Below are positions 19,650-28,656 of a DNA stretch of 64,000 nucleotides, one piece after another. The position numbers were made by a program, and so were the translations under genes. The notes beneath the pieces are model-generated. The model did no database searches and had not been told where the DNA came from. It saw only the letters and a list, made by a program, of their open reading frames with translations. The stretch is from Flavobacterium notoginsengisoli (GTDB taxonomy: Bacteria > Bacteroidota > Bacteroidia > Flavobacteriales > Flavobacteriaceae). The stretch's first letter is position 1. Each line of letters opens with the position of its first letter. The DNA is taken from positions 1,490,723-1,554,722 of the forward strand of contig NZ_JACHLB010000001.1 in the NCBI RefSeq assembly GCF_014207905.1. Reading direction: 5' to 3'.

Positions 19650-19925
19650 TTAGATAATCGCAAGGATGTCGTCCTCACGCATGATTAGGTAATCAGTGCC
19701 TTCTAATTTTAGCTCAGTTCCTGCGTATTTGCCATAAAGAACAGTATCACCAACTTTTACAGTCATTGTATGATCTTTAGTTCCGTTTCCTACTGCAACT
19801 ACAGTTCCTTTTTGTGGTTTTTCTTTGGCAGTATCTGGAATAAAAATACCTGAAGCAGTTTTAGTTTCAGCTGCAACAGGCTCAATAAGTACGCGGTCTG
19901 AAAGCGGTTTAATGTTTAAAGCCAT
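19650..19925 (-). CDS. groES: Co-chaperonin GroES
   Basis: 91 residues, standard length for Cpn10. It opens [23 protein letters not shown]; the mobile loop and [18 protein letters not shown] follow, with [14 protein letters not shown] and [13 protein letters not shown] at the end. It caps the GroEL ring. It lies directly downstream of secG with a strong terminator between them, so groES should have its own promoter within 19926-20014; no CIRCE-type operator was seen there. Confidence 0.97.
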   Translation of the reverse strand: MALNIKPLSDRVLIEPVAAETKTASGIFIPDTAKEKPQKGTVVAVGNGTKDHTMTVKVGDTVLYGKYAGTELKLEGTDYLIMREDDILAII

Positions 19926-20014
19926 GATTTTATATTATTATAAGTTATACATTTTTTTCTGTTCTATAAACTTTCAGAAATTATGCCATGCTGTTAAAAC
20001 TGACATTATTTCCT

Positions 20015-20046
20015 AAAAAAAATGCCAGCTTTGACAGGCTGGCATT
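20015..20046 (-). terminator. Rho-independent terminator of secG
   Basis: Minus-strand stem AATGCCAGC (20046-20038) with GCTGGCATT (20029-20021), then eight T. It separates secG from groES. Confidence 0.8.
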
Positions 20047-20069
20047 AGAATTTTTATGTTGAACTAAAA

Positions 20070-20411
20070 TTATTTAGTTGCTGGTGCTGCTGGAGCAGGA
20101 GTAGTTCCTTGTGCAGGAGCTGCTGGTGTATTTACAGGAGCTTCTGTTTTGTCAATAAGTTTAGAATCTGTATCGCTTAAAGCCCCAGAAAAACTTAAAC
20201 TAGAAAGTAAAATTAGCACAATTAAAACAGTAGCTAAAGTCCAAGTACTTTTATCTAAAAAGTCAGTTGTTTTTTGTACTCCACCTAACATTTGTGTTCC
20301 ACTAATAGTAGAAGACAATCCGCCTCCTTTAGGGTTTTGTACCATGATAACTACGATCAATAGAAAACAAACTATTGTGATTAAAACTAAAAAAATTGAA
20401 AATGTGCTCAT
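20070..20411 (-). CDS. secG: Preprotein translocase subunit SecG
   Basis: 113 residues with two membrane helices (about 4-24 and 55-77) separated by the conserved loop VQNPKGGGLSSTISG...GGVQKTTDFLDKSTW, which identifies SecG. The tail is Ala/Pro-rich. SecG assists SecYE in protein export. It is 3 bp downstream of the repeat-rich hypothetical gene, in one unit with lptE. Confidence 0.93.
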   Translation of the reverse strand: MSTFSIFLVLITIVCFLLIVVIMVQNPKGGGLSSTISGTQMLGGVQKTTDFLDKSTWTLATVLIVLILLSSLSFSGALSDTDSKLIDKTEAPVNTPAAPAQGTTPAPAAPATK

Positions 20412-20414
20412 TAC

Positions 20415-22040
20415 TTAATTATTGTTATTGTTATTTTGTTGTAAAATCTTTATATCCGATATGCGGTCTGCAAAGAAAGTAATTTTTTCTGGATATTTCA
20501 AAATTAATATTTCATAAGCTTGAATTGCTTTTGTATATTTCTTTTGTTCCAGATATACTCTGGCCAAAGTCTCTGTCATGAGATAAGAATTGTCCTCAGA
20601 ATTGCTCTCAATTTGTACTGCTGGAGCACTTGTGCCTGGTTTTATAGGAGAGATTTTCGGATTATTTTCAATAAATTTATCGATAATTTCAGCCTTTTTT
20701 TGTCTCTCTTCCATAATTAACTGCTCTTCTTTTTCAATTTCAGCGGCAGTCTTACTGTCTTTTTCTTCTGAAATTTCGTTAGAACGATCAATTGGTTCTG
20801 TTCGAGATAATTGCAACCACTCTTGAAAAGAATGTTTTTCGCTAAGAGAAAAATCTAAAGGAGTTCCTATTTCTAAATGCTCAGTAGCTGTTTTTACAGA
20901 TTCATTGGTTTCTTCACTTTGAACTTGAATTACTTCTTCAATTTCAGGTTCAATTTCGTTTGATATTTGCTCTTGAGCAACTTCTTTTGGCTGTTCAGGT
21001 GTAGCAGTTTCAGCTTCTTTAATTGAAGAAAGTATAGAACGTTCAACGGGATTCATTTTAAATTCCGGAATTATCATTTCTTCGATAACGCTGTCATCTT
21101 CATCTTCAGCCAAATTATGAACTGGCTCTTCTGCAGTTGGTTCGGCTTTTATTTCTTCAGTTTTTGCTGGCTGTTCAGTATTTACAGATTCGGCTTCTTT
21201 AATCGAACTTAAAATAGAATTCTCAACACGATCAAATTTTTGTTCTTCAACTGGATTTATAACCTCAGGTTCAGTTATAGAAGGAGTTTCTGAAACTTTA
21301 ATTGAACTTAAAATAGAGTTTTCAATGCGGTCAATTTTAGTTTCTTCCGTTTTAATTGTTTCAGAAATTGACTCAGTTTCTTTTTCTTTGAAAGTTTCTT
21401 CTGCAACTGTGATTTTATTTTCTTCTTCTACAACTGGTTTTTCGTAAGTTACAGATTGTGCTTCTTTAATTGCATTAAAAATAGATTCATCAATTACAGG
21501 AAGTGTTTTTGGTTCTTCTTGTTTTATCGGTTTTTCAAAAGTTATAGATTGAGCTTCTTTAATGGCAAGAAAAATAGCCGGATCTATTTCTGGAATATTT
21601 TTAGTTTGTTCAGTTTTAACAGACTCTTCAACAACAGGAGTTTCAGTAGGTTTAATGGTCTCTGAAACTGGTTGTTCTTCAGTTTCCGTTTTTATTTCAA
21701 TAGCTTTTCTAATTTGTTCAGGTGAAATTATTTCGCTTTCAAAAACAGTAATTTCGAGAAGATCTCTTAGTTTTTGTTCGTAAAAATCGTTTTGAATAGA
21801 GGTGAAAGCCTCCGAAGTAATAAAATCAAACAAAACAGAACGATCAGATGTGTGTGCAGCCGTCACTTTTAAAGCGTAATTATACTTAAAGCTGTTTTGA
21901 TTGTAAAGGCCTTTTAATCGTAATGCGCGTGCACTTTGAAAATACGGAAACTCATTCAAAACACTTCCTAATGCATCCGCCTGCTTTTCTGTAATAGCAT
22001 CGGGTTTGTTCATTAAGTAGGTATAATCGGTAACGTTCAT
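20415..22040 (-). CDS. Repeat-containing hypothetical protein with TPR-like C-terminus
   Basis: 541 residues, no signal peptide. The N-terminal 110 residues are helical (ALGSVLNEFPYFQSARALRLKGLY). The middle is a very acidic Glu/Thr/Pro-rich region with five copies of a motif of the type (D/N)xSI(L/F)xxIKEAxS, at about residues 150, 185, 240, 275 and 335. The C-terminal 60 residues (TLARVYLEQKKYTKAIQAYEILILKYPEK) are a TPR-type hairpin. Function unknown. Its place between lptE and secG suggests an envelope-linked role. Confidence 0.7.
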   Translation of the reverse strand: MNVTDYTYLMNKPDAITEKQADALGSVLNEFPYFQSARALRLKGLYNQNSFKYNYALKVTAAHTSDRSVLFDFITSEAFTSIQNDFYEQKLRDLLEITVFESEIISPEQIRKAIEIKTETEEQPVSETIKPTETPVVEESVKTEQTKNIPEIDPAIFLAIKEAQSITFEKPIKQEEPKTLPVIDESIFNAIKEAQSVTYEKPVVEEENKITVAEETFKEKETESISETIKTEETKIDRIENSILSSIKVSETPSITEPEVINPVEEQKFDRVENSILSSIKEAESVNTEQPAKTEEIKAEPTAEEPVHNLAEDEDDSVIEEMIIPEFKMNPVERSILSSIKEAETATPEQPKEVAQEQISNEIEPEIEEVIQVQSEETNESVKTATEHLEIGTPLDFSLSEKHSFQEWLQLSRTEPIDRSNEISEEKDSKTAAEIEKEEQLIMEERQKKAEIIDKFIENNPKISPIKPGTSAPAVQIESNSEDNSYLMTETLARVYLEQKKYTKAIQAYEILILKYPEKITFFADRISDIKILQQNNNNNN

Positions 22041-22128
22041 TCTTTTTTTGTTTAATCGTTTAATGGTTTATTTGTTTAACTGTTTTTGAAAATCGACTAA
22101 AGAATAACCGATTCAACAAATAAACATT

Positions 22129-22647
22129 TTACCATTTTGCTAAAGATTCATTAAAGATGTCTTGTGTGATTCTTTCGAAAATAGTTTTTATAGCATCATT
22201 TAAAACTGTTCCCGAAGGAAGTTGTTGTCCAGAAAAGTCATAATAGAATTCGAAAGATTTCTCAAAATCATCCTTTTCTTTCTTTTTATTGGTAAATCGT
22301 ACATTGACACGAATAGTTAAACGGTTTTGTGCCGCACCAACCTCACCATTTGATCCAACTGCTGTGGCTGTCATTGGAGTGGTTCTATAATCGATAATTT
22401 CTCCTTCGTAAACTAAATCTCCTCCATTTGGAACCAAGTTTAAGTTGGTTTGATTCATGATCAAATCCTGTAAAGCCAATGTAAAAGTTCTGTCTATTCC
22501 TGGTTCAACCAAATCTGCATTATTATGGAAGAAATTAACCTGAAACGTTTTGGCATCAATTGGGCCTGTTCCTGTAAAATTGTAAACCGAACAGCCACTC
22601 AACATAAAAAGGCTTAAAAAGGCAAAAAGAGAATATATTTTTTTCAT
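22129..22647 (-). CDS. lptE: LptE family LPS-assembly lipoprotein
   Basis: 172 residues. Signal peptide with lipobox LSGC (Cys19), then VYNFTGTGPIDAKTFQVNFF and LQDLIMNQTNLNLVPNGGDLVYEGEIIDYRT, the beta-alpha-beta pattern of the Bacteroidota LptE family. LptE plugs the LptD barrel that inserts lipopolysaccharide into the outer membrane. It follows the sigma-54 activator gene and precedes the repeat protein and secG on the same strand. Confidence 0.85.
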   Translation of the reverse strand: MKKIYSLFAFLSLFMLSGCSVYNFTGTGPIDAKTFQVNFFHNNADLVEPGIDRTFTLALQDLIMNQTNLNLVPNGGDLVYEGEIIDYRTTPMTATAVGSNGEVGAAQNRLTIRVNVRFTNKKKEKDDFEKSFEFYYDFSGQQLPSGTVLNDAIKTIFERITQDIFNESLAKW

Positions 22648-22721
22648 AATGTTTATTAGTCAAATTCCAAATCTTGCCAAATATACCAATTTGGGATTTG
22701 GAATTTAAATATTGAGATTTA

Positions 22722-23978
22722 TTATAGGTCGAATTGTTTGATTTTACGGTATAAAGTTCTTTCCGAAATACCTAATTCATCTGCCGCCGCCTTACGTTTT
22801 CCTTTGTTTTTTTCTAATGATTTTTTGATCATTTCGATTTCTTTTTGTTCCAAACGTAAAATTTCTTCTTCTTCTATTGTTTCGGCAAACAAATAATTGT
22901 CTTCGGGCATTTGATAGTTTTCTTCTCGAACAGATGGTGTCATTACGGCCGTTCTTGGTTCTTCCTCAAAATCAATTTCACTATCGTTTTGTTGATTTCC
23001 GTATATTTTCTGAATTAGATTCGGATTAATATCCTGTACTTTAGAAGTGCCATTTTTCATTAATTCCAAAGTCAGTTTTTTCAAATCATTCAAATCGCTT
23101 TTCATGTCAAAAAGGACCTTGTACAAAATATCTCTTTCAGTACTAAAATCACTTTCTTTTTTGCTATCGCTAATTACAGAAGGCAAGTTGCTTCCTTCGC
23201 TAGGAAGATAAGATTGTAAAGTCGCCAGACTAATGTCACGATTAGTTTCTAAAACAGAAATCTGTTCTGCCACATTTCGAAGCTGACGAATATTTCCGCT
23301 CCATCTGAACTTTTGTAAAAGTTGTACGGCATCATCGTCAAGTCTTAAAGGTGGCATTTTATATTTATGAGCAAAATCGGCCACAAATTTTCTGAACAAT
23401 AAATGAATGTCGTCATTACGCTCACGCAAAGGCGGTAAAGTAATTTCGACTGTACTTAAACGATAGTACAAATCTTCACGAAATTTACCTTTTTCAATAG
23501 CATTAAATAAGTTTACGTTTGTCGCAGCAACAATACGAACATTAGTTTTTTGAACTTGTGAAGATCCAACTTTAATGAATTCTCCGTTTTCTAAAACACG
23601 TAATAATCTTACTTGAGTTGTTAGAGGTAATTCTCCAACTTCATCCAAAAAGATAGTTCCGCCGTCAGCCACTTCAAAATAACCTTCACGAGTGCTTGTC
23701 GCACCTGTAAAAGCACCTTTTTCGTGTCCAAAAAGCTCACTGTCAATTGTTCCTTCTGGAATTGCTCCACAGTTTACTGCAATATATTTTCCGTGCTTTC
23801 TATGCGAAAGCGAATGTATAATTCTAGGGATATTTTCTTTACCAACACCACTTTCTCCAGTTACCATTACTGAAATATCAGTTGGAGCAACCTGAATGGC
23901 TTTTTCGATAGCGCGATTTAATTTTGGATCGTTACCAATAATCTCAAATCGCTGTTTTATTGCTTGAACTGTTTCCAT
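22722..23978 (-). CDS. Sigma-54-dependent transcriptional activator (NtrC-type, no receiver domain)
   Basis: 418 residues. The AAA+ domain starts almost at the N-terminus: Walker A GESGVGKE (41-48), the sigma-54 contact loop GAFTGA (88-93), Walker B GGTIFLDEVGEL, and arginine-finger region LRERNDDIHLL. A Fis-type helix-turn-helix ends the protein (RKAAADELGISERTLYRKIKQF). There is no N-terminal receiver or GAF domain, so control must be by expression or a partner. The location upstream of lptE suggests an envelope role, by adjacency only. Confidence 0.93.
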   Translation of the reverse strand: METVQAIKQRFEIIGNDPKLNRAIEKAIQVAPTDISVMVTGESGVGKENIPRIIHSLSHRKHGKYIAVNCGAIPEGTIDSELFGHEKGAFTGATSTREGYFEVADGGTIFLDEVGELPLTTQVRLLRVLENGEFIKVGSSQVQKTNVRIVAATNVNLFNAIEKGKFREDLYYRLSTVEITLPPLRERNDDIHLLFRKFVADFAHKYKMPPLRLDDDAVQLLQKFRWSGNIRQLRNVAEQISVLETNRDISLATLQSYLPSEGSNLPSVISDSKKESDFSTERDILYKVLFDMKSDLNDLKKLTLELMKNGTSKVQDINPNLIQKIYGNQQNDSEIDFEEEPRTAVMTPSVREENYQMPEDNYLFAETIEEEEILRLEQKEIEMIKKSLEKNKGKRKAAADELGISERTLYRKIKQFDL

Positions 23979-24058
23979 ATAGATTTTTGTTTCAAGTTTT
24001 TTATTGTTTCAGGTTTCAGGTTCTTTCTAAAACTTAAAACTTTGGCTTATATTTTTTT

Positions 24059-24121
24059 GTTTCAAGTTTCAGGTTTCAAGTTACGCAAAGAACTTGTAAC
24101 CTGAAACCTGAAACTTGAAAC
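24059..24121. repeat. 26-bp inverted repeat built of GTTTCAR heptamers
   Basis: Left arm 24059-24084 (GTTTCAA GTTTCAG GTTTCAA GTTAC) pairs with 24096-24121 with one mismatch around an 11-nt loop. A further short run of the same heptamer lies at 23989-24023. It follows the miaB stop and can serve as its terminator. Confidence 0.75.
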
Positions 24122-24127
24122 ATTTTT

Positions 24128-25573
24128 TTAATTCATGCTACTTAACCCAACCGCTTCACCTTTTAAAGTTCCACTAGTACAGCTTGTGATTTTTACGTTC
24201 ACGAAATCTCCAATTTTGTAATTCTCTTTTGGGAAAACTACAGTAATACTTTGAGAATTTCTTCCTGAGAATTCTTCCTTAGATTTCTTAGAAACTTTCT
24301 CTACTAAAACTTCAACCGTTTTTCCAACAAATTCCTCGCTTCTAAACCACGCATGTTTTTGTTGTAAATCAACAATTTCTTGTAATCTTCTCGCTTTAGT
24401 TTCTTCCTCAACATCATCTTTCATTTTTCTTCCAGCCAAAGTCCCTGGGCGTTCAGAATACGAATACATATAACCAAAATTATATTTTACATATTCCATC
24501 AAACTCATTGTATCTTGATGATCTTGTTCCGTTTCTGTTGGGAAACCAGCAATCATATCTTGCGAAATCGAAGCATCTGGAACAATAGTTCTAATTTTGT
24601 CAATTAACGCCATGTATTCTTCACGAGAATGCAAACGATTCATTTCTTTCAAAATTCTATTGCTTCCCGATTGAACAGGCAAGTGAATATGTTTACAGAT
24701 ATTTGGATATTTTGCCATAACATGCAAAATGCTTTCGTGCATATCCTGCGGATTTGAAGTCGAAAAACGAATACGCATTTTAGGAAAACCAACAGCAACC
24801 ATTTCTAATAATTGATCAAAATCTACCGCTGTAGCTTTTTGCATTTCAGAAGCATTTACAAAATCTTTTTTCAAACCGCCACCGTACCAAAGGTAACTGT
24901 CAACGTTTTGACCAAGAAGTGTGATTTCTTTATAACCATTATTCCATAAATCCTGAATTTCCTTCATGATACTTTGAGGTTCGCGACTTCTTTCGCGTCC
25001 ACGCGTAAAAGGTACTACGCAAAACGTACACATATTATCGCATCCACGAGTGATAGAAACCAAAGCAGTAATTCCGTTGCTCATTAAACGAACAGGCGAA
25101 ATATCTCCGTAAGTTTCCTCTTTCGATAAAATAACATTGATAGCATCACGTCCTTCTTCGACCTCTGCCAATAAATTTGGAAGATCTTTATAAGCATCAG
25201 GACCAACTACAAGGTCAACGATTTTTTCTTCTTCCAAAAATTGACTTTTCAAACGTTCCGCCATACAGCCCAAAACGCCTACTTTCATTTTCGGATTCGT
25301 GCGTTTTACCGCATTGTATTTTTCAAGACGTTTACGAATAGTCTGTTCGGCTTTATCTCTAATGGAGCAAGTGTTTACCAAAACCAAATCAGCTTCCTCT
25401 AAAACTGAAGTTGTATTGTATCCTCCATCAGACAAAATGGAAGCTACGACTTCACTATCCGAAAAATTCATCGCACAGCCGTAACTTTCTATAAAAAGTT
25501 TTTTAGTATTCTCAGGTTTATTTTCCAAAACAAGACTTTCGCCTTGTTTGCTTTCTTCAATAATCTTTTCCAT
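24128..25573 (-). CDS. miaB: tRNA-2-methylthio-N6-dimethylallyladenosine synthase MiaB
   Basis: 481 residues. Three cysteines of the UPF0004 domain bind one 4Fe-4S cluster (SYGCAMN near 33, VNTCSIRDKAE, GVLGCMAER). The radical-SAM motif RGCDNMCTFCVVPFTRGRERS binds the second, and a TRAM domain ends the chain. It adds the methylthio group to A37 of tRNAs reading U-starting codons. It heads a run of minus-strand housekeeping genes. Confidence 0.96.
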   Translation of the reverse strand: MEKIIEESKQGESLVLENKPENTKKLFIESYGCAMNFSDSEVVASILSDGGYNTTSVLEEADLVLVNTCSIRDKAEQTIRKRLEKYNAVKRTNPKMKVGVLGCMAERLKSQFLEEEKIVDLVVGPDAYKDLPNLLAEVEEGRDAINVILSKEETYGDISPVRLMSNGITALVSITRGCDNMCTFCVVPFTRGRERSREPQSIMKEIQDLWNNGYKEITLLGQNVDSYLWYGGGLKKDFVNASEMQKATAVDFDQLLEMVAVGFPKMRIRFSTSNPQDMHESILHVMAKYPNICKHIHLPVQSGSNRILKEMNRLHSREEYMALIDKIRTIVPDASISQDMIAGFPTETEQDHQDTMSLMEYVKYNFGYMYSYSERPGTLAGRKMKDDVEEETKARRLQEIVDLQQKHAWFRSEEFVGKTVEVLVEKVSKKSKEEFSGRNSQSITVVFPKENYKIGDFVNVKITSCTSGTLKGEAVGLSSMN

Positions 25574-25704
25574 TGCAAAATTTCAAAGTGCAAAGATAGG
25601 GTAATTGAAACGAATATGACAAGATGTCAGATAAAGAATTAACAATGTTTTGAGAAATATTGATAGTTAGTGTTTTGAGTTCAATTTTATAATAATTAGA
25701 AGCT

Positions 25705-25843
25705 ATTTCCAGCTTTTCGCTACAAGTCCTCATAAAAAAAGCAAAGTTTCTAATGTTTTAAAAAGAGCTTCCGTTGGTCGCTTTTTTAAAACAAGAAACT
25801 TATGCTTTTTTTACTCCGGGCTTTTCACTACAATCTGGGCTAG
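25705..25843. repeat. Structured intergenic repeat with long imperfect stem
   Basis: Inner stem: AAAAAAAGC, AAGTTTCT and TTTTAAAAAG (25734-25765) pair in order with CTTTTTTAAAAC, AGAAACTT and GCTTTTTTT (about 25780-25812) around TTCCGTTGGTC. The outer parts also mirror: CCAGCTTTTCGCTACAAG (25709-25726) against CTTTTCACTACAATCTGGGC (25821-25840) share a CTACAA core in the same, not inverted, sense. Confidence 0.6.
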
Positions 25844-26108
25844 GTAAATCGGTTTCAAAAGAAAATATTCTTTATGATTTTAATAAAATGGAATTGTAAA
25901 ACTATTTTTAGATTATGAGAGTCTGTTTTTTTAATCCAAAATTTTACTTCAAAATCAAAAATAAAAGGAATTTCTCGGTCAGAAATCATTAAAAGTTATA
26001 CCTATATATATAATAGAGAATATTACAGATAAATCTGCAATTTTAAGTTTCATAATATCAAAATACTTCAAAAATGCATTCGTAAGGTTAATATTTAAAA
26101 AAAATAAA

Positions 26109-26116
26109 TACTTTTG
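26109..26116 (+). promoter_or_regulatory. Possible -7 promoter element TACTTTTG for topA
   Basis: Matches TANNTTTG 19 bp before the topA ATG. No clear -33 TTG at the right distance. Confidence 0.3.
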
Positions 26117-26134
26117 TTGCAGAAAAATAGAGCA

Positions 26135-28651
26135 ATGGCAAAGAATTTAGTAATAGTGGAGTCACCTGCAAAGGCGAAAACGATCGAGAAATTTCTTGGA
26201 AACGATTTTCAGGTGGAGTCAAGTTATGGTCACATAGCCGACTTACCATCAAAGGAAATAGGAGTAGATGTAGAAAATGGTTTTAAACCAAAATATGAAG
26301 TTTCTCCGGATAAAAAAGCCTTGGTAACGAAACTAAAATCACTTTCTAAGAATGCCGAAACGGTTTGGTTAGCATCCGATGAGGACCGCGAGGGAGAGGC
26401 TATTTCATGGCACTTGGCGGAAGAATTAAAATTAGATACAAAAAAGACCAAACGAATTGTTTTTCACGAGATTACAAAATCTGCGATTCTTAAAGCAATC
26501 GACAATCCAAGAGAAATTGATTATAATTTAGTTAATGCGCAACAGGCGAGAAGAGTATTAGATCGTCTGGTGGGTTACGAATTATCTCCTGTTTTATGGA
26601 GAAAAATCAAAGGCGGACTTTCAGCAGGTCGTGTACAATCTGTTTCTGTTCGTTTAATTGTAGAAAGAGAACGCGAAATTCAAAGTTTTAATGCAGTTGC
26701 AACGTATTCAATTGTTGCAGAATTTGTAAATGAAGCTGGAAAAGCTTTCAAAGCAAAACTGCCTAAGAACTTCAATACTAAAAAAGAAGCCGAAGATTTC
26801 TTAAATCAAAATATCGGTTCTAAATATAAGGTAGCTGATTTAGAAACTAAACCTACCAAAAAATCACCAACTGCACCTTTTACAACTTCTACACTTCAAC
26901 AGGAAGCTGCAAGAAAATTGTATTTGCCAGTTGGAATTACGATGCAATTAGCGCAGCGTTTATACGAAGCGGGACTTATTACTTATATGAGAACCGATTC
27001 CGTAAATCTTTCTAAAGAAGCAATGGATGCTGCAGAAGCTGAAATTATCAAATCTTATGGAAAAGAATTCTCAAAACCGAGAGTTTTTGCTAATAAAAAT
27101 AAAGGAGCACAAGAAGCGCACGAAGCAATTCGTCCGACAGATATGTCACGTCATACTGTAAATATTGACCGTGATCAAGCTCGTTTGTACGATTTGATTT
27201 GGAAAAGAACTTTGGCTTCGCAAATGAGCGATGCGCAGTTAGAAAGAACAAACGTAAAAATCGAAGCAGATAATCATAGCGAACTTTTTACTGCTTCAGG
27301 AGAAGTTTTACTTTTTGAAGGTTTCTTGAAAGTGTATTTGGAAGGTCATGATGACGACGAAGAAGAACAAGAAGGAATGCTTCCGGCATTAAAAGTAAAT
27401 GAAAAATTAGCCAATAATTATATTACAGCTACAGAACGATATTCTAGACCGCCTGCACGTTATACTGAGGCTTCTTTGGTTAAGAAATTGGAAGAGCTTG
27501 GAATTGGACGTCCTTCTACTTATGCGCCAACTATTTCTACTATTATCAATAGAAATTATGTTGAAAAAGGAACTTTAGAAGGTCAAGAACGTAATTATAC
27601 ACAACTTACTTTGCAAAATAGTAAAGTAGGAGAGAAGCTTTTAAAAGAAAATACAGGTTCTGATAAAGGAAAATTAGTTCCAACTGATATCGGAACAATT
27701 GTTACTGATTTCTTAGTAAAGAATTTCGGAAACATTTTGGATTATAATTTTACTGCAAAAGTAGAGCAGGATTTCGATGAAATTGCCGAAGGAAATATTG
27801 ACTGGGCAAAAATGATGCAGGATTTCTATAATCAGTTTCATCCAAATGTGAAAGAAGTTGAGGCAAATGCTGAGCGTGAAAGCGGAGAAAGAATTCTTGG
27901 TAAAGATGCAGATGGAAGACAGGTTTCTGTTCGTTTAGGGAAATTTGGACCAATGGCTCAAATTGGAGAAGCAGACGACGAGGATAAGAAATTTGCTAGC
28001 TTAATGGCAGATCAAAATATTGGAAATATTACGCTTGAAGAAGCTCTAAACTTATTTTTACTCCCAAAAAGTTTAGGTGAATATAAAGGAGAAGAAGTAG
28101 AAGTAAATAATGGTCGTTACGGTCCTTATGTTCGTCACGGAAGTGTATTTATTTCATTGCCAAGAGGAGAGGATCCTTTAGGTGTTTCTAAAGAAAGAGC
28201 ACAAGAATTGATTGACGAAAAAGCACTTGCCGATGCGCCAATCGCTGTTTATAAAGGAGAAGCTGTTCAAAAAGGTGTGGGCCGTTTTGGTCCATTCATT
28301 AAATGGAACGGGCTTTTTGTGAATGTCAATAAGAAATATAATTTCGACAATTTATCGCAGGCTGATGTAGAAGAACTTATAGAGGAAAAACTTCAGAAAA
28401 ATATTGATAAAGTACTCCATAACTGGGAAGAAGAAGGGATTGTAGTAGAAAAAGCTCGTTGGGGACGTTCTGTAATTTTAAAAGGAAAAATCAAAATTGA
28501 ATTGAGTAAAGATGTTGATGCGACGCAATTAACATTGGCTCAAGTTCAAGAAATGATTGCGGCTAAGACACCAGCAAAAAAGACCACGGCTAAAAAAACA
28601 ACAACAGCTAAAAAAGCTCCAGCTAAAAAAACAGCTGCTAAAAAGAAATAA
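26135..28651 (+). CDS. topA: DNA topoisomerase I (type IA)
   Basis: 838 residues from the ATG at 26135 (MAKNLVIVESPAKAKTIEKF); a TTG at 26114 would add seven codons. The TOPRIM domain is at 1-120 (DEDREGEA), and the active-site Tyr is in AGLITYMRTDS. Four C-terminal repeats (VRLGKFGPMAQIG, NGRYGPYVRHG, VGRFGPFIKWNG, ARWGRSVILKG) replace zinc fingers, as usual in Bacteroidota. A Lys/Ala-rich tail (AKKTTAKK type) closes the protein. It relaxes negative supercoils. The next gene starts 5 bp downstream. Confidence 0.97.
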   Translation: MAKNLVIVESPAKAKTIEKFLGNDFQVESSYGHIADLPSKEIGVDVENGFKPKYEVSPDKKALVTKLKSLSKNAETVWLASDEDREGEAISWHLAEELKLDTKKTKRIVFHEITKSAILKAIDNPREIDYNLVNAQQARRVLDRLVGYELSPVLWRKIKGGLSAGRVQSVSVRLIVEREREIQSFNAVATYSIVAEFVNEAGKAFKAKLPKNFNTKKEAEDFLNQNIGSKYKVADLETKPTKKSPTAPFTTSTLQQEAARKLYLPVGITMQLAQRLYEAGLITYMRTDSVNLSKEAMDAAEAEIIKSYGKEFSKPRVFANKNKGAQEAHEAIRPTDMSRHTVNIDRDQARLYDLIWKRTLASQMSDAQLERTNVKIEADNHSELFTASGEVLLFEGFLKVYLEGHDDDEEEQEGMLPALKVNEKLANNYITATERYSRPPARYTEASLVKKLEELGIGRPSTYAPTISTIINRNYVEKGTLEGQERNYTQLTLQNSKVGEKLLKENTGSDKGKLVPTDIGTIVTDFLVKNFGNILDYNFTAKVEQDFDEIAEGNIDWAKMMQDFYNQFHPNVKEVEANAERESGERILGKDADGRQVSVRLGKFGPMAQIGEADDEDKKFASLMADQNIGNITLEEALNLFLLPKSLGEYKGEEVEVNNGRYGPYVRHGSVFISLPRGEDPLGVSKERAQELIDEKALADAPIAVYKGEAVQKGVGRFGPFIKWNGLFVNVNKKYNFDNLSQADVEELIEEKLQKNIDKVLHNWEEEGIVVEKARWGRSVILKGKIKIELSKDVDATQLTLAQVQEMIAAKTPAKKTTAKKTTTAKKAPAKKTAAKKK

Positions 28652-28656
28652 TATAG

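Larger units (their letters stand above)
25574..26134. other. Divergent gap between miaB and topA
   Basis: 561 bp, no gene. It contains the promoters of both flanking genes, and a long structured repeat at 25705-25843. Confidence 0.6.

Noticed and set aside
19926..20014. CIRCE operator before groES
   Set aside because: No TTAGCACTC-N9-GAGTGCTAA-like dyad present.
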